From the NCBI GenBank assembly GCA_015680685.1, contig MNCI01037786.1:45288-91187 (forward strand): a stretch of 45,900 bases of DNA, written 5' to 3'. Shown in pieces: positions 21,964 through 31,985 of the stretch; position 1 is the first letter of the stretch; each line of letters begins with the position of its first letter. The translations under genes and the position numbers were made by a program. This stretch comes from Gnetum montanum. Taxonomy: Eukaryota > Streptophyta > Gnetopsida > Gnetales > Gnetaceae. A model generated the notes under the pieces. That model saw nothing but the letters and a program-made list of their open reading frames with translations, was not told where the DNA came from and ran no database searches.

Positions 21964-24250
21964 ATGTCTTCATCTTCGCACAAAAGCACTTCATTGCCTA
22001 GGAACAACACAAGAGATAGTCGGCGACATAACATACATAACCAAGATTTATCAGTTCCTCAATAATTTTGTGTGGTATATATTCATCATGATGAATATGT
22101 ACCTAAATTTACCTTTATTTTCCATCAAGATGAACAACTGCATTGGAGAGACTTGGAGGGTAACATAGTATTGCCTCCAAACCTAGTAGTCCCGAACATG
22201 CTCCTTCGTGCTCTTGCACGAATAGGTGTCATAGTTATACGCATAGTACGTTGCATGCAACCATGACACAAGGGACTACCATTCCACATAAGAACAATGT
22301 CAAAGGGACTTGCAATAGGAGAGATATCATACATATTTGAAGGGAAAATGGTCCCATAATGCCCATATGTTTTAAGTGAAGTTGGAGATGGTGAATCGGT
22401 TTCAATAGGTTTCCCATCAAATGATGTTCCCCCTCCTAACGATGGTCAGGAGGTGGTGTATTAGAACCTCCACTCCATGATTCACAACCCTAGTTCTAAT
22501 CCCCATGAACATCAAGTGTTCAACGAGGGAACTCAAGCACATGATAAAGGGTAGTCATTCTAACTATAACCATGATCAGGGCCAAGACCATCGAAGAGAA
22601 GGTAGGAAATATCGTCATGGCGATGGTTCTCCTTCTTCTTCACCTTCATCATCACATTCACCCTCTCCTTCAATATCAGGAAGCAATCATAAGGAACCTA
22701 ACCATGAGGATAAGGGTAAATAGAGTGAGAAACCTTGACAAGAGAGTCGAGAATGAGGACGAGGGCATTCTAGAGAATCACAACATAAAAGAAGGGAGAG
22801 TATGGAACCACATAGACATCACAGATGCTATGAACCAAATTACCATGAAGAAACCTTACTTACAACCTAAAGCATGTTAGATATCATGGAGGCCATAAGA
22901 ATTCCCACAAGGCATCAAAAAGATAGCAGGATTAAGAGGTTAGATATGAATAATATCCCATGATTTAAGGGGGGATATAATACTAATCATCAAAACCACT
23001 TATAAGCATTTCATGATGCATGTGCCTTGCAGAAGATCAAGAATGAATGGAAAAAATTAAAGTTGTTCCCAAGGACACTAGTAAAAGAAGTGGAAAGCTG
23101 GTACTAGTCCTTGGAACTGGAATCCATTCGAAGGTGGAGTACGATGCTAGAACTATTTAATGACAAGTATCAAACATACACCTCAGTGTCCAACCTATAA
23201 AAGAAAATCCAAGGATGGAAGAAAGGAAATCACGAACCCTTGGATGCTGCCATGGGCCATTATTATGCACTGTTACATCGTTGACTAGGCCATGGTTATG
23301 CACAACAGGATCAACTATGCCATCTCATTGATAGAATTAGGCATGAAACCAGGAGACCCTTGGAATGTATGCCCAAGGGAGATTATCAGAGCTTAGGTCC
23401 CATCAGGTTCATAGATTGTTGGAGCAAGTAGCCAAGGAAGAAGGGGAGCTACGTAAGAGAGAAAGTGTAGAAGAGTACGACTGTGATCCTTCCCTCAGAA
23501 AAAGGGGAGTGAGATTCTGTGAGGAGGAGGAAGAGTCACCACTCGAAGAGATGGTGAATAAGAAAACCTTGCTGCTCCAAAAATTAACAACAAAAGTGTC
23601 AGAAAAGGTAGACCAAATGTGGGACTCCTTAGATAGTAGATTTGAAACTATTCTCAAAATTGTAGAGGATTCTATGAAGCGAGGTAGTGACTATGATAAA
23701 AAGAAAAAGAGGGACATGGACCATGCATGTAACCAAGGTAAGGGTAAAATGGTCATCAGTGAAGAGGTTGTGGATTCTAATACAAACAATGATGGTGGAT
23801 GTGAGATATGCAAATATGACCATCCTAAGGGATGTTGCCCAGTAATCTCACATTTGCAAGAGTCTAGGGTGTATGCACTTAACCCAAAACTTAACAAATG
23901 GCAAGCACCTCGACGGTTACCTTATCTCCAAGGTAACCTAAGGCAGTTCCACCAATCATTAACGTATTATCCAAGTGGAATTCCACCAAAACCTATTGAG
24001 CAACACCAGTATTGTCAATACCCACAGTCATAGGGGATGCCACCACCAAGGCAACAATATCCTTACCAACAACTGGATCCATATGGCTACTACGTGTAGT
24101 AGCCAATCTCTCCACGTGACTCAGTTGGTCACATGACACCACAAAATCACTACTAAGCTCAAGAGTATTATAGGACTCCTTCTCCTGGGAGAGACAACCC
24201 ATAGACATACCATCCTCCAAATCCATCCACATCTCTCACACTAATATCTC
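21964..24250 (+). pseudogene. Element E gag (degenerate)
   Basis: The start ATG at 21964 gives MSSSSHKSTSLPRNN. A low-complexity Ser/His/Pro region covers about 22500-22730. The capsid core lies at about 22940-23400 (KIKNEWKKLKLFPRT, LELFNDKYQTYT, a QLCHLIDRIRHETR stretch). A one-base deletion near 23359, seen against A and D, shifts the frame. From 23365 a 222-codon frame is open and carries the charged KEEGELRKRES segment and a CCHC-like knuckle CEICKYDHPKGCC (about 23800-23840). Stops include TAG at 23105-23107, also present in C and D. Confidence 0.75.
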
Positions 24251-24270
24251 CATTAGCACCTACTCCAGTA

Positions 24271-25080
24271 ATGCAAAGGGAACTTCCCACTCAACTACAG
24301 CAATGCAATGTTACAAGGGCTATGAATCCTCAACCCGCAGTTGGTTTTGACAAACTTATGAAGAAAAGATCGTTCTTTAGAACCAATAATCCAACTAAGC
24401 CCTCACCATCAGAAGCAGTTGAATGTCTAAACACCTCCCTACCAAATAAGGCTTTAGGGCCTCCTTCAACCAAAACATCAAGCTTAACATACATGGTTAT
24501 GTTAACACATGTCGTTACTGACTGGATTAAGGTGGGCCACCTTCCCAAGAAATTCTCTGATCCTAGAAGCCCTCTCATCTATCTCCAAGTCACTGGGAAT
24601 GAACCATGTAAAGCTCTTCTCGACTTAGGTTCTAGAGTCAACTTAATATCACAAGAGATGTATAAAGCCTAGAACTTGCCTCCACTAAAGAAGAGAAATA
24701 TTCACTTAGAGTTGGCTGACCAATCCATCATTATTCCCTTGGGACTAGTGGAGGACATCATTACCACTATGTGTGGTTGGTCATACCCATTTGATTTTCT
24801 AGTGATAGAAGTACACAATGATAAAGGGGAATTTCCAATAATAATGGTGAGAGCATGGCTAATACCATAAGTGCATGCCTAGGAATTTGTGATCTTTCCC
24901 TAGAAATATCTAAGGAAAACACTTTTGGGAAGATCAAGAAGAAGAAAGTTCCATGCATCACATACAGTGATATAGGGGATGATTACGTACAGGAATGTTC
25001 AGCATTTCTTACATGCAACCAGTGTGCCCAAGAAATTAACATACAAAAATGTCTGTATGTAGCAACCACACAATAGGAAG
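24271..25080 (+). pseudogene. Element E protease
   Basis: Active-site region ALLDLGSRVNLISQEMYKA, the best-preserved LDLGS motif in the window. A TAG at 24670-24672 (Trp in A and C) is followed by an open frame with LKKRNIHLELADQSIIIPLG. The FPIIMVRAWL motif follows, with the Gly of MGRAWL changed to Val. A frameshift near 24865 moves the last part to another frame, ending in CNQCAQEINIQKCLYVATTQ. The catalytic Asp is kept, but the protein could not be made without readthrough and frameshifting. Confidence 0.8.
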
Positions 25081-25430
25081 ACATCCAATGGTTGACAGCT
25101 AATCAAGAGAGCAACTCACCAACTTGCATGGAACTAACTGGGGAACCAACTTGCACCCACGTAGAAGGCATAGATGCACTGGAGTAAGAGTGTCAACAAA
25201 TTCCAACCCTTAACCTAAAAACGTCAATTGGGGAAAGTTGGAAACTCATAAAAAATTCAAACAAATGCTCTGATAGGAGATTACCAATCGATGTGCAACA
25301 CACCAAACCTTACCATGAACTTAGAACAACTGGTGCACATAATACCTCTAAGAGAGGACAAACTCACTCATTATTTCAAATCTCCTCCTTTCAACTCAGT
25401 CATGGGGGAGATGGCCACCTATGCTTATCA
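25081..25430 (+). pseudogene. Element E pol deletion junction: linker fused to integrase tail
   Basis: The acidic protease-RT linker runs to about 25280 and is followed directly by the last part of the integrase tail (VQHTKPYHELRT..., then HGGDGHLC). A has the same tail at 3380-3219, after full RT, RNase H and integrase. The deletion therefore joins sequence equivalent to A about 6080 with A about 3370. Confidence 0.75.
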
Positions 25431-27277
25431 TTTGAGGCCCTCAGTTCCTTTTTAAGTTTTTGTTTTACAGATTTTTGTTTTACAAATTTCTTTAACTTTT
25501 CTTATTTTTGTTTTGCAACATCATTCATACTTTTTCTTTTATTTGTGTGTTTGTTTATTTTCTTTGTTAAGTTTGTTACCTAATAAGTGATGATGGTATG
25601 AATTATATTCTATTGGTTGCTAATGTTTGGTTTTTACCTTTAAGTTATGATGTTGATACTAAGGTATGGTTCTTTTGGTATAACAGGCAATGAGTCCACT
25701 TCATCCATACATCCATAAATTTCTATGGTCTCTCTTGGCTTGGAATTATACAATTCCTTTTTTCAAATAATAAAAATATCAACAAATTGGTGACTGAGCA
25801 TTTCTCAAACTAAAGAAGGACTTAAGGATTGAAAAGGGTGTCACTTCAAGGCGATTTGATGCATTTGTGCTGGCCATCCTCTTGGGTGCTAGGATGTTTT
25901 TTTCTTGGGTTTTCCTTACCATTTTGACGTTTCTCCATTATAAGGAAGCTGAGCTATTAAAAAAATAATTCTTTGCATGGTGTGGTTCTCACCAAAAAAA
26001 AAGGGAGAATTCAAAGCACGTCCCTTAGAAAAAATCATCACTTGGGCTACAAGCACTGGTTGTGGAACTAAAAAAACATGTTCCCTCTAACTAAGGCCCT
26101 TTCTCCCTTCCTGCTTTCTCTTTTTTGTTTAGTTAGAATGGTGGTGACTCTTTGATGGAGGTAGCCTTGTTACTTCAGGTGGATGGATTGGTTGAATGTA
26201 TTAATGTGAAGTCACTGGATGTGGATTATTTGCGGCTAGATTTGAAATGAGATCTACTAAGTCACATTAAGCTCTAATACACAAGGGGCTATACACCACC
26301 TTGTTCTTAAGACTCCATTCCATACTCTTCTTTCCATCTTTCTTTCTCCATTTTTCACCTCATTGCTAGTTGTATCAATAGTCCATATTTTGGTTGATGC
26401 ATTTTTTTATTTTTGGTAAATTCTTATGGTTAAGACTTTAACTCTTGTTCCCAAATGATATTTCTAGAGCTTATGGACTCTTCGAATGTGGGATTGTTAG
26501 GGCATTAAGGGTATGAGCCTTCTTTGGGGAGGACCCACTAGAATTCCTATTTGGGGGCATCAGTTAATTTCTTTCCCTTAAACATTTTTGCAATCAACAT
26601 TTATTTTGTTCATTACCATCCCTAACATCCATTTTATCGATGTTGCCATTGTTTCTTTTTCTCCATCTTTCTTATTCTTATCTTTTTCCATTCTCTCGCT
26701 ACCAGAGGTTCGATCTTAGTCATGGGGGTCTTGATCCAATTTTTTTAATTTTCTCTTAACCCCTACACCTTGGGTAGTCACCACTGTTATATTTCCAAAA
26801 TATGCATCATCCATATCACAACTCAGCCAATGGACCTTACACCGAAGCAAAGTATCAACTACACTATGATTCATTTATCCTTGCTAACATAAGACTGTGT
26901 ATGTGTGTAGATGGTAATCATACAACACTAGATTGGATCTGGAGGGAACACTTGGAATGGACTAGTGCTGAAGAAGTTATGCAATGAACAAGACTGATGG
27001 TGCACTTATGGATGGACAACGAAAAGTGCAATCTTGATGTCGGTAGCAGTAGACTTCTTCTTTTCTCTCTCTCTCTTCTCTCTTCTCTCTCAGTTGCCAA
27101 ATAAGGATGGATGTCAAATGTGTATAGTGTTTACTCTTGTTATTATGAACACTAATTTTGTCATGTATTGTAATGATGATCCATTCACATGTCACCCCAT
27201 TTACCATTAGTTTCATTCAAGTCAATAATCCCATACCTTCCCAATATTTTGTAAGAAAATGAGGACGAGTTTTCATT
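25431..27277 (+). other. Element E 3' untranslated region
   Basis: About 1.85 kb without a credible gene, collinear with A 1331-3234. T-rich at first. It contains an internal polypurine-like box CTTAGTCATGGGGGT at 26715-26729 and a pyrimidine run at 27050-27092. Short frames (for example 26802-26987) are not conserved in A. Confidence 0.6.
27050..27092 (+). repeat. CT-rich microsatellite
   Basis: Run of TTCTT/CTCTCT repeats ending TCTCTCAG, within E's 3' untranslated region. The equivalent place in A (near 1555-1570, minus strand) has only a short CTCTCT run. Confidence 0.7.
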
Positions 27278-27291
27278 CAGTCATGGGGGTA
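27278..27291 (+). promoter_or_regulatory. Polypurine tract of element E
   Basis: CAGTCATGGGGGTA directly precedes the TG start of the 3' LTR at 27292, the position of the plus-strand primer. The same placement is seen in A (1314-1330) and, with changes, in F (TTATGAAGGTA before 44844). Confidence 0.7.
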
Positions 27292-28074
27292 TGATGGGCC
27301 ACGATATCGCATCTGCCCCTATGATATCGCATATGCGATATCGTAGCCTACCACAATATCTATAAATAAGAGGTGACTTTACCTATTTTAGGCATCTAGA
27401 TCTAGACCCTTAGCCAAACTCTTGCAATTTTACCATTCCAGAGATAGAATAATTTCCAATATGCCCGCAGTAGGAGTCTTAAAGTGAATGGATCTTTATT
27501 TAAGAAAATTGTACCTGAGCACACATTTGTGTATGACAATAAAGATGAACTTTCTAATAAACCTTGCAGCACGTGGACTAAGCTAAATAGGAATTAATTA
27601 TTGTTAAATGTTTAAATGCTTTCCTAGATAATTAATCTCTCTCAACCTTTGACTCTCCTAGTTAAGTGCACTCAGTACAACCACTTTAAGCACATGTGTA
27701 ACACTTGGTAACCTAGTAATCCCAGTAGCGTTGCACTGGTTCAGGGTGTGTGTGGCAAGTGGGAACGAAGACTAGTGTTAGAAAACTTAGAACTTAGTTA
27801 GTGAATAGTTAATGAAAGTTAGTCACCTAGTCCTCTTTACCTTCCCCTATTAGCATAAGGCATTTAAAAAGACAATATATATATAAATCATATAGCTCAA
27901 GCTTACTTAACCATACAACCATGACAATACAAGTAATTTTGGAAAGACAACGATTGATTAACCTTAAGTGTCCCATTAGGGCATGTAAGTACTTAGTCCT
28001 TGGAGTTCGATTAGATTGCATGTGAGATGCTCGTATTCGTCTGGTTGAGTGTAGGGGTACCTCGCCACTCATCA
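27292..28074 (+). repeat. Element E 3' LTR, complete (783 bp)
   Basis: Starts TGATGGGCC after the PPT and ends CACTCATCA. It includes an AT/CG palindrome (27301-27347), a TATA box at about 27360 (CTATAAATAAG) and the R/U5 region shared with the 5' LTR. It is the only LTR in the window with both ends clearly present next to a matching PPT. Confidence 0.85.
27301..27347. repeat. Palindrome in U3 of element E LTR
   Basis: GATATCGCATATGCGATATC at 27323-27342 is a perfect 20-base palindrome, and ACGATATCGCAT at 27301-27312 is inverted as ATGCGATATCGT to its right. It lies 10-60 bases upstream of the TATA box, so a protein-binding or hairpin role is possible. Confidence 0.8.
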
Positions 28075-28356
28075 ATACCACTGGATACTTTGTAATTTTT
28101 CATCATGTGCTCATAACACAAGGGGAGTTTTTGAAATTTTTTAGAGCCCAAAACCTTTCAAAGTTCATAACTTCCTAATCATTTATCCAAATCACTCCAT
28201 TTTTCAATCTTGCAATTACTGGAGGTAAGATATTTATTGTGGGGGCCACAAACCTTAAGGTTTCTGATGAAAAATTGATGAAATTTTTTTAAAATTTTCC
28301 TAACTCCCCCAAAGGGTTAATAACCATAACCATATATAAACAAAAATGTTTTAAAG
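28075..28356 (+). other. Element D 3' region resumed after element E
   Basis: From GATACTTTGTAATTTTTC (28084) the sequence matches the reverse complement of C 31337 downwards. About 123 bases of D, judged from C 31338-31460, were lost at the E junction. The segment ends at 28356, where C's ORF3 end begins on the other strand. Confidence 0.7.
28084..28341. repeat. Inverted repeat, left arm (partner 31077-31337)
   Basis: About 260 bases reappear inverted at 31077-31337, including ACACAAGGGGAGTTTTTGAA. The arms are the same part of elements D and C lying tail to tail around ORF3, so this is not evidence for a DNA transposon. Confidence 0.8.
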
Positions 28357-30876
28357 AAGATGAAATGGTCCCAGGAGATGGTGGTTCCTGAGGCTCTGAG
28401 GGACCTTCACCGACTTCACGCATGGATGGTTAAGGTGTTTGTGGCTATCCTGATACCATTGAAACTTTAGGTAGGAGGTGGAAAACATCTAGAAGTGCTT
28501 TCATTTTCTCCTCCTTACTTTGATGATCATGCACCATCCACGCAGATTTCCCAATGTGAGTCAAAACAAGCACATCCCAAGGACATAGGATTTCTAGAAA
28601 CAACTCCTTTTCATTGATGAACTAGGTAGCAAATTGTTTGCATTCAATGTCAAATGCCCTAACTATGTTCTTCAACTCCTCATGGTCATTCATCCATCTG
28701 GATAGGTTCTCAGCAATAGATCATTGATCTCTGAATCACCCTCTAAGAACTTCGAGTTTAGCAGTTGTGGGCTCAAGCTTCCACTTGGTGTCTTTGTGGT
28801 GCTTGAACTTAGCCTCGTATAGCAAATATGAGTAGCCACTTATTTCTTGAATTCTGATTGTGGATGTTTGGTAGTTAGCATTGCCAAGTTTGCATAACAA
28901 AGATTGGTAAAATTCATGTATTCTATCATCTCCTCAATTTGCGAATTCGTTAAGCAGATCTCCACTTTGTTGTAGGCATCAATCGCATCAACGATGTGTT
29001 ATCACATCTCTCTTCCTTGTTGGAGTTACTGGAGGGTTTCATTTAGTTTCACCTTCATCATATAAATTCATTTTTCATTCACTTCCTTCTACAAGCCAAC
29101 CTATTCCTTATAGTGATTCGTCACTTTCTTAAATCTAAGGACTTCATTCTTCCAAGCAATGATCTCGATGGTAGACTTTTGATGTAAGGTGTGTACCTCC
29201 TCCATTAATAGATTGTAGTTTTCTATGGTCAATTTCCTCAATTTATTGTTTATCCTAGCAAACTACTCCTACTATTGATGAATGAATTCTTGCATTTATC
29301 TTTCTGAGTATCCAAATTTCATAGTTGATGATTCTTTATAGTCAATGCTCCATTCTCTTATCACATCTAATTCAAGTCCTTTTAGATTAAGTACAATTCA
29401 ACTTCTACTATGGACTATTTAAAAATGGCCATCACTGCCTCCTCCTTAGCCTTCTAAAATTTTTCTTGAAGCTATTTGATAGCTTCATCCCTTGTCACTA
29501 CTACGCTGAGGATTTCTTGATTTGCAAGTTGGGCATGAAGTCTGGCAACCTCCATAGCCAAAGTGTTGATTTTTCTCTTGGGCCATTTCTAGTTGCCCCT
29601 CCAAAATAATGCATCTACCACTTGCATCCAATAGCTCTAACTGGGTTACAGTGATGTTCTCTAGAAGATCAAAAATGTCCAAAGTTGGTTTCCCAATTTC
29701 TACTAGTCATTCTAGCAACTTTTCATGTTAGACTATGTTCAATTTTTTACTAACCATGCTTGCAGACATCTGCACATATTGAAGTGAAAATATGTCTAGT
29801 ATAGACATCGAAGGTGCATTTAATTCTTCTATGACATGATCCACAACCACTTCTGCCATTGTCTACTACACTTGGTGTTGCTTGACCAAGACAATTGCCT
29901 CTTCACATTTCTCCAACCACACCAAGAAAGTGGTGGCTTTCCCAAAGATTTCTAGGAAGATATGATGTGTTTCTAGTGATACCATCACCTCTTGAGTGTT
30001 GGAATCTGATCTCAAAGGTAGCTACATTTTTTGGGCAAAGAAAATGGGACCACCCCTCTCCATCTGGCTAACTGTTCAGTCCACCTCATTAAGGTGACTC
30101 ATTGCTAGCTGATACATAGATGGACTGCCCCACTCATTCTTTCTTGTTGCTCTTATTCACTCAAGAGTTGTTCTTGGATTTTTAGAAAATATTCAATGGG
30201 TGCACATGCCTTCTATATTTTTTCCTAAGTGAGTGGTGGTGGTGGTAGCTCCTCTAATTGAGTCATCACTGGTATCTTATCTTTCATGATCTTGGACCAT
30301 GAAGCCAAAGGAGTATGCCTAAGTGTATCATTAGAGTAGCAAATAATTTTTACACTCTTGTAAATATTTATAATGATGCATGGAAAGGTCAAGGTCTAAC
30401 TGCCATGTTCATTTTCTTTGAAATGCTTTTCAATCTCCAAGTATAGTAGTTGTGGAAGGTTAATGGAGAATTTCTTGCTTAGAGCGGTGCATGCTCAAGT
30501 AGAGAAAATAGTTACCCTACTTGGCATCTTATCTTTCATGAGCTTTCTTCAAAAATGGCCCAAAGTTGATCTCTTGAAGAATAGATCATTGAATCTCTTG
30601 GGACTTGATGATATCAAGGTAGCCTTGAGTCAAAGTGACCTCAAGCCTTGGCATGAGACCAAGCACTTATTCTATTTATGATTGTTCAGTTGGCACTTGT
30701 TCCTCTAGAATCTATTAGAAAAATTCCACTTCAGGTTCCTCACAAAGAGGTCTCATTACATGGGTTGCCTTAGGTAGTACTTGGCCTTGCTCTTGTTGGC
30801 TCCTTTTAGCTCTGAGTCATTTCTCCCATGGTTGTGAGGTTTCTCCTTCCTACAAATGTTTCTGTTTTCGTGCCAT
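28357..30876 (-). pseudogene. Element C ORF3: coiled-coil protein of unknown function (degenerate)
   Basis: A possible start ATG at 30876 (MARKQKHL) opens about 2.5 kb that reads as protein with many TAG/TAA stops. Visible pieces include a Pro run after ELE (LEELPPPPLT, about 30240), acidic helical segments, DIFDLLENITVTQLELLD (about 29640-29690), a heptad-like coiled coil (AQLANQEIL..., EKFQKAKEEAV-like, with stops), and the C-terminus EEKMKALLDVFHLLP (about 28480) followed by a Pro-rich end. The C-terminal 400 bases recur in element F in the sense direction of its LTR, which supports a real element gene. I recognise no enzyme motif and no clear envelope features. Athila/Tat relatives carry extra ORFs in this position. 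Confidence 0.6.
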
Positions 30877-31985
30877 CTATAATCATAATAAGACCATGGA
30901 TTAGCAATCATTTTGTAACTTTAAAATAATTGAAATACCTTAACTCTTAAGGATGGTTATGCTTTGGGTAAGTTGTGATTATGGTTGATTTAATTAATCT
31001 AATTACCCTTTATTTATGTCTTTTCATTAATAAATCATCCCAAAGGTTGTTCGAAGGGTTAACTTGTGAAAAAGTTTATGTTTATATGTGGTTATGGTTA
31101 TTAACTCTTTGGGGGAGTTAGGAAAATTTTCGGAAAATTTTATCAATTTTTCATCAAAAACCTTAAGGTTTGTGGTCCCCACAATAAAGATCTTATCTCC
31201 GGTAACTGCAAGATCAAAAAATGGAGTGATTTGGATAAACAATTAGGAAGTTATGAACTTTGGAAGGTTTTGGGCTCTAAAAAATTTCAAAAACTCCCCT
31301 TGTGTTATGAGAAAATGATAAAAAATTGCAAAGTATCTAGCAATATATATAGGGTTTAGAGTGGTAAGAAGTCCATGAAAAACACTCAAGCACTAAAGCA
31401 AGTAGAAGAGTATAAATAGTATTGAATCCCCTTGATGTCACACCCTTTACAAACCTTTCAATCCTTCCTAATTCCGAAACTACCAAGATCATTGATCAAT
31501 TAAAATTTTCTTTAATGGAAGGGACCTCAAATTGCTAGAACAAGGAAAATCATAGAGTTCATTAAATGGGTGGATGATGTGGACTCACTGCCTATTCCAT
31601 GAAAAATAAACCATGTCAAAGTCATTGAACATCATAATTTGAAAATAGAAACTAGACATTGATAATCACAACATTAAGCACAAACCATCATTAGTAAACA
31701 ACAATAGTGGAACTGTGTCCTATGGCAATAAAACATTCTTTATTAGCAAAAATAAGAAAATATCACACTTACATAAAAAGAAAGAAAAATAAAGTATAAT
31801 ATATATAAGATATTGTAAAATAATCAAGAAGTTTCATAGGTACTAAAGATGCTATAAAATTAGAAAAATCTAAAAATCAAAAGTTTGTAAAATAAATAAT
31901 TTGTAAAAATAAAAAATGTGAAAAATGAAAAGTAGAAAAACTAAGAAGCCAATTTGATGGTTAGCACAGATGGACATCTCCCCCA
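30877..31985 (-). other. Element C region between pol and ORF3
   Basis: Noncoding, AT-rich, collinear with D 20620-21162 and 28084-28341 on the other strand. It carries a purine-rich box at about 31975-31990 (minus strand TTTTGGGGGAGATG). Confidence 0.6.
31077..31337. repeat. Inverted repeat, right arm (partner 28084-28341)
   Basis: The reverse complement of the left arm at high similarity by eye. With the left arm it brackets the 2.7 kb that contains ORF3. Confidence 0.8.

Larger units (their letters stand above)
21163..28074 (+). mobile_element. Element E: non-autonomous Athila/Tat-like element lacking RT, RNase H and integrase
   Basis: Plus strand: 5' LTR (missing its first 143 bases), a well-preserved PBS, gag, protease, an internal deletion junction at about 25270-25290, a 3' untranslated region, PPT and a complete 783-bp 3' LTR. 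It belongs to the A subfamily by LTR and 3' region. Compared with A, about 2.7 kb of pol is absent. Such deletion derivatives can move only with enzymes supplied by relatives. It lies inside element D. The missing LTR edge prevents a test for a target duplication. Confidence 0.8.
13945..28356 (+). mobile_element. Element D: degenerate Athila/Tat-like retrotransposon, split by element E
   Basis: Plus-strand order: 5'-truncated LTR, PBS, gag, protease, RT, RNase H, integrase, and a 3' untranslated region to 21162. After element E the 3' region resumes at about 28084 and ends at 28356, before where ORF3 would start. It matches element C along its whole length in the opposite direction (about nine bases in ten in a sampled 190-bp LTR stretch). 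Stops are frequent and several are shared with C. No 3' LTR is present. Confidence 0.8.

Noticed and set aside
30418-30681. Open 87-codon plus-strand frame
   Set aside because: It is antisense to ORF3 of element C and has no counterpart elsewhere.
28084-31337. Apparent DNA transposon with 260-bp terminal inverted repeats around a 2.7-kb gene
   Set aside because: The arms are the same pol-to-ORF3 interval of elements D and C, collinear with the rest of those elements; the enclosed gene is C's ORF3, and no convincing target duplication or transposase is present.
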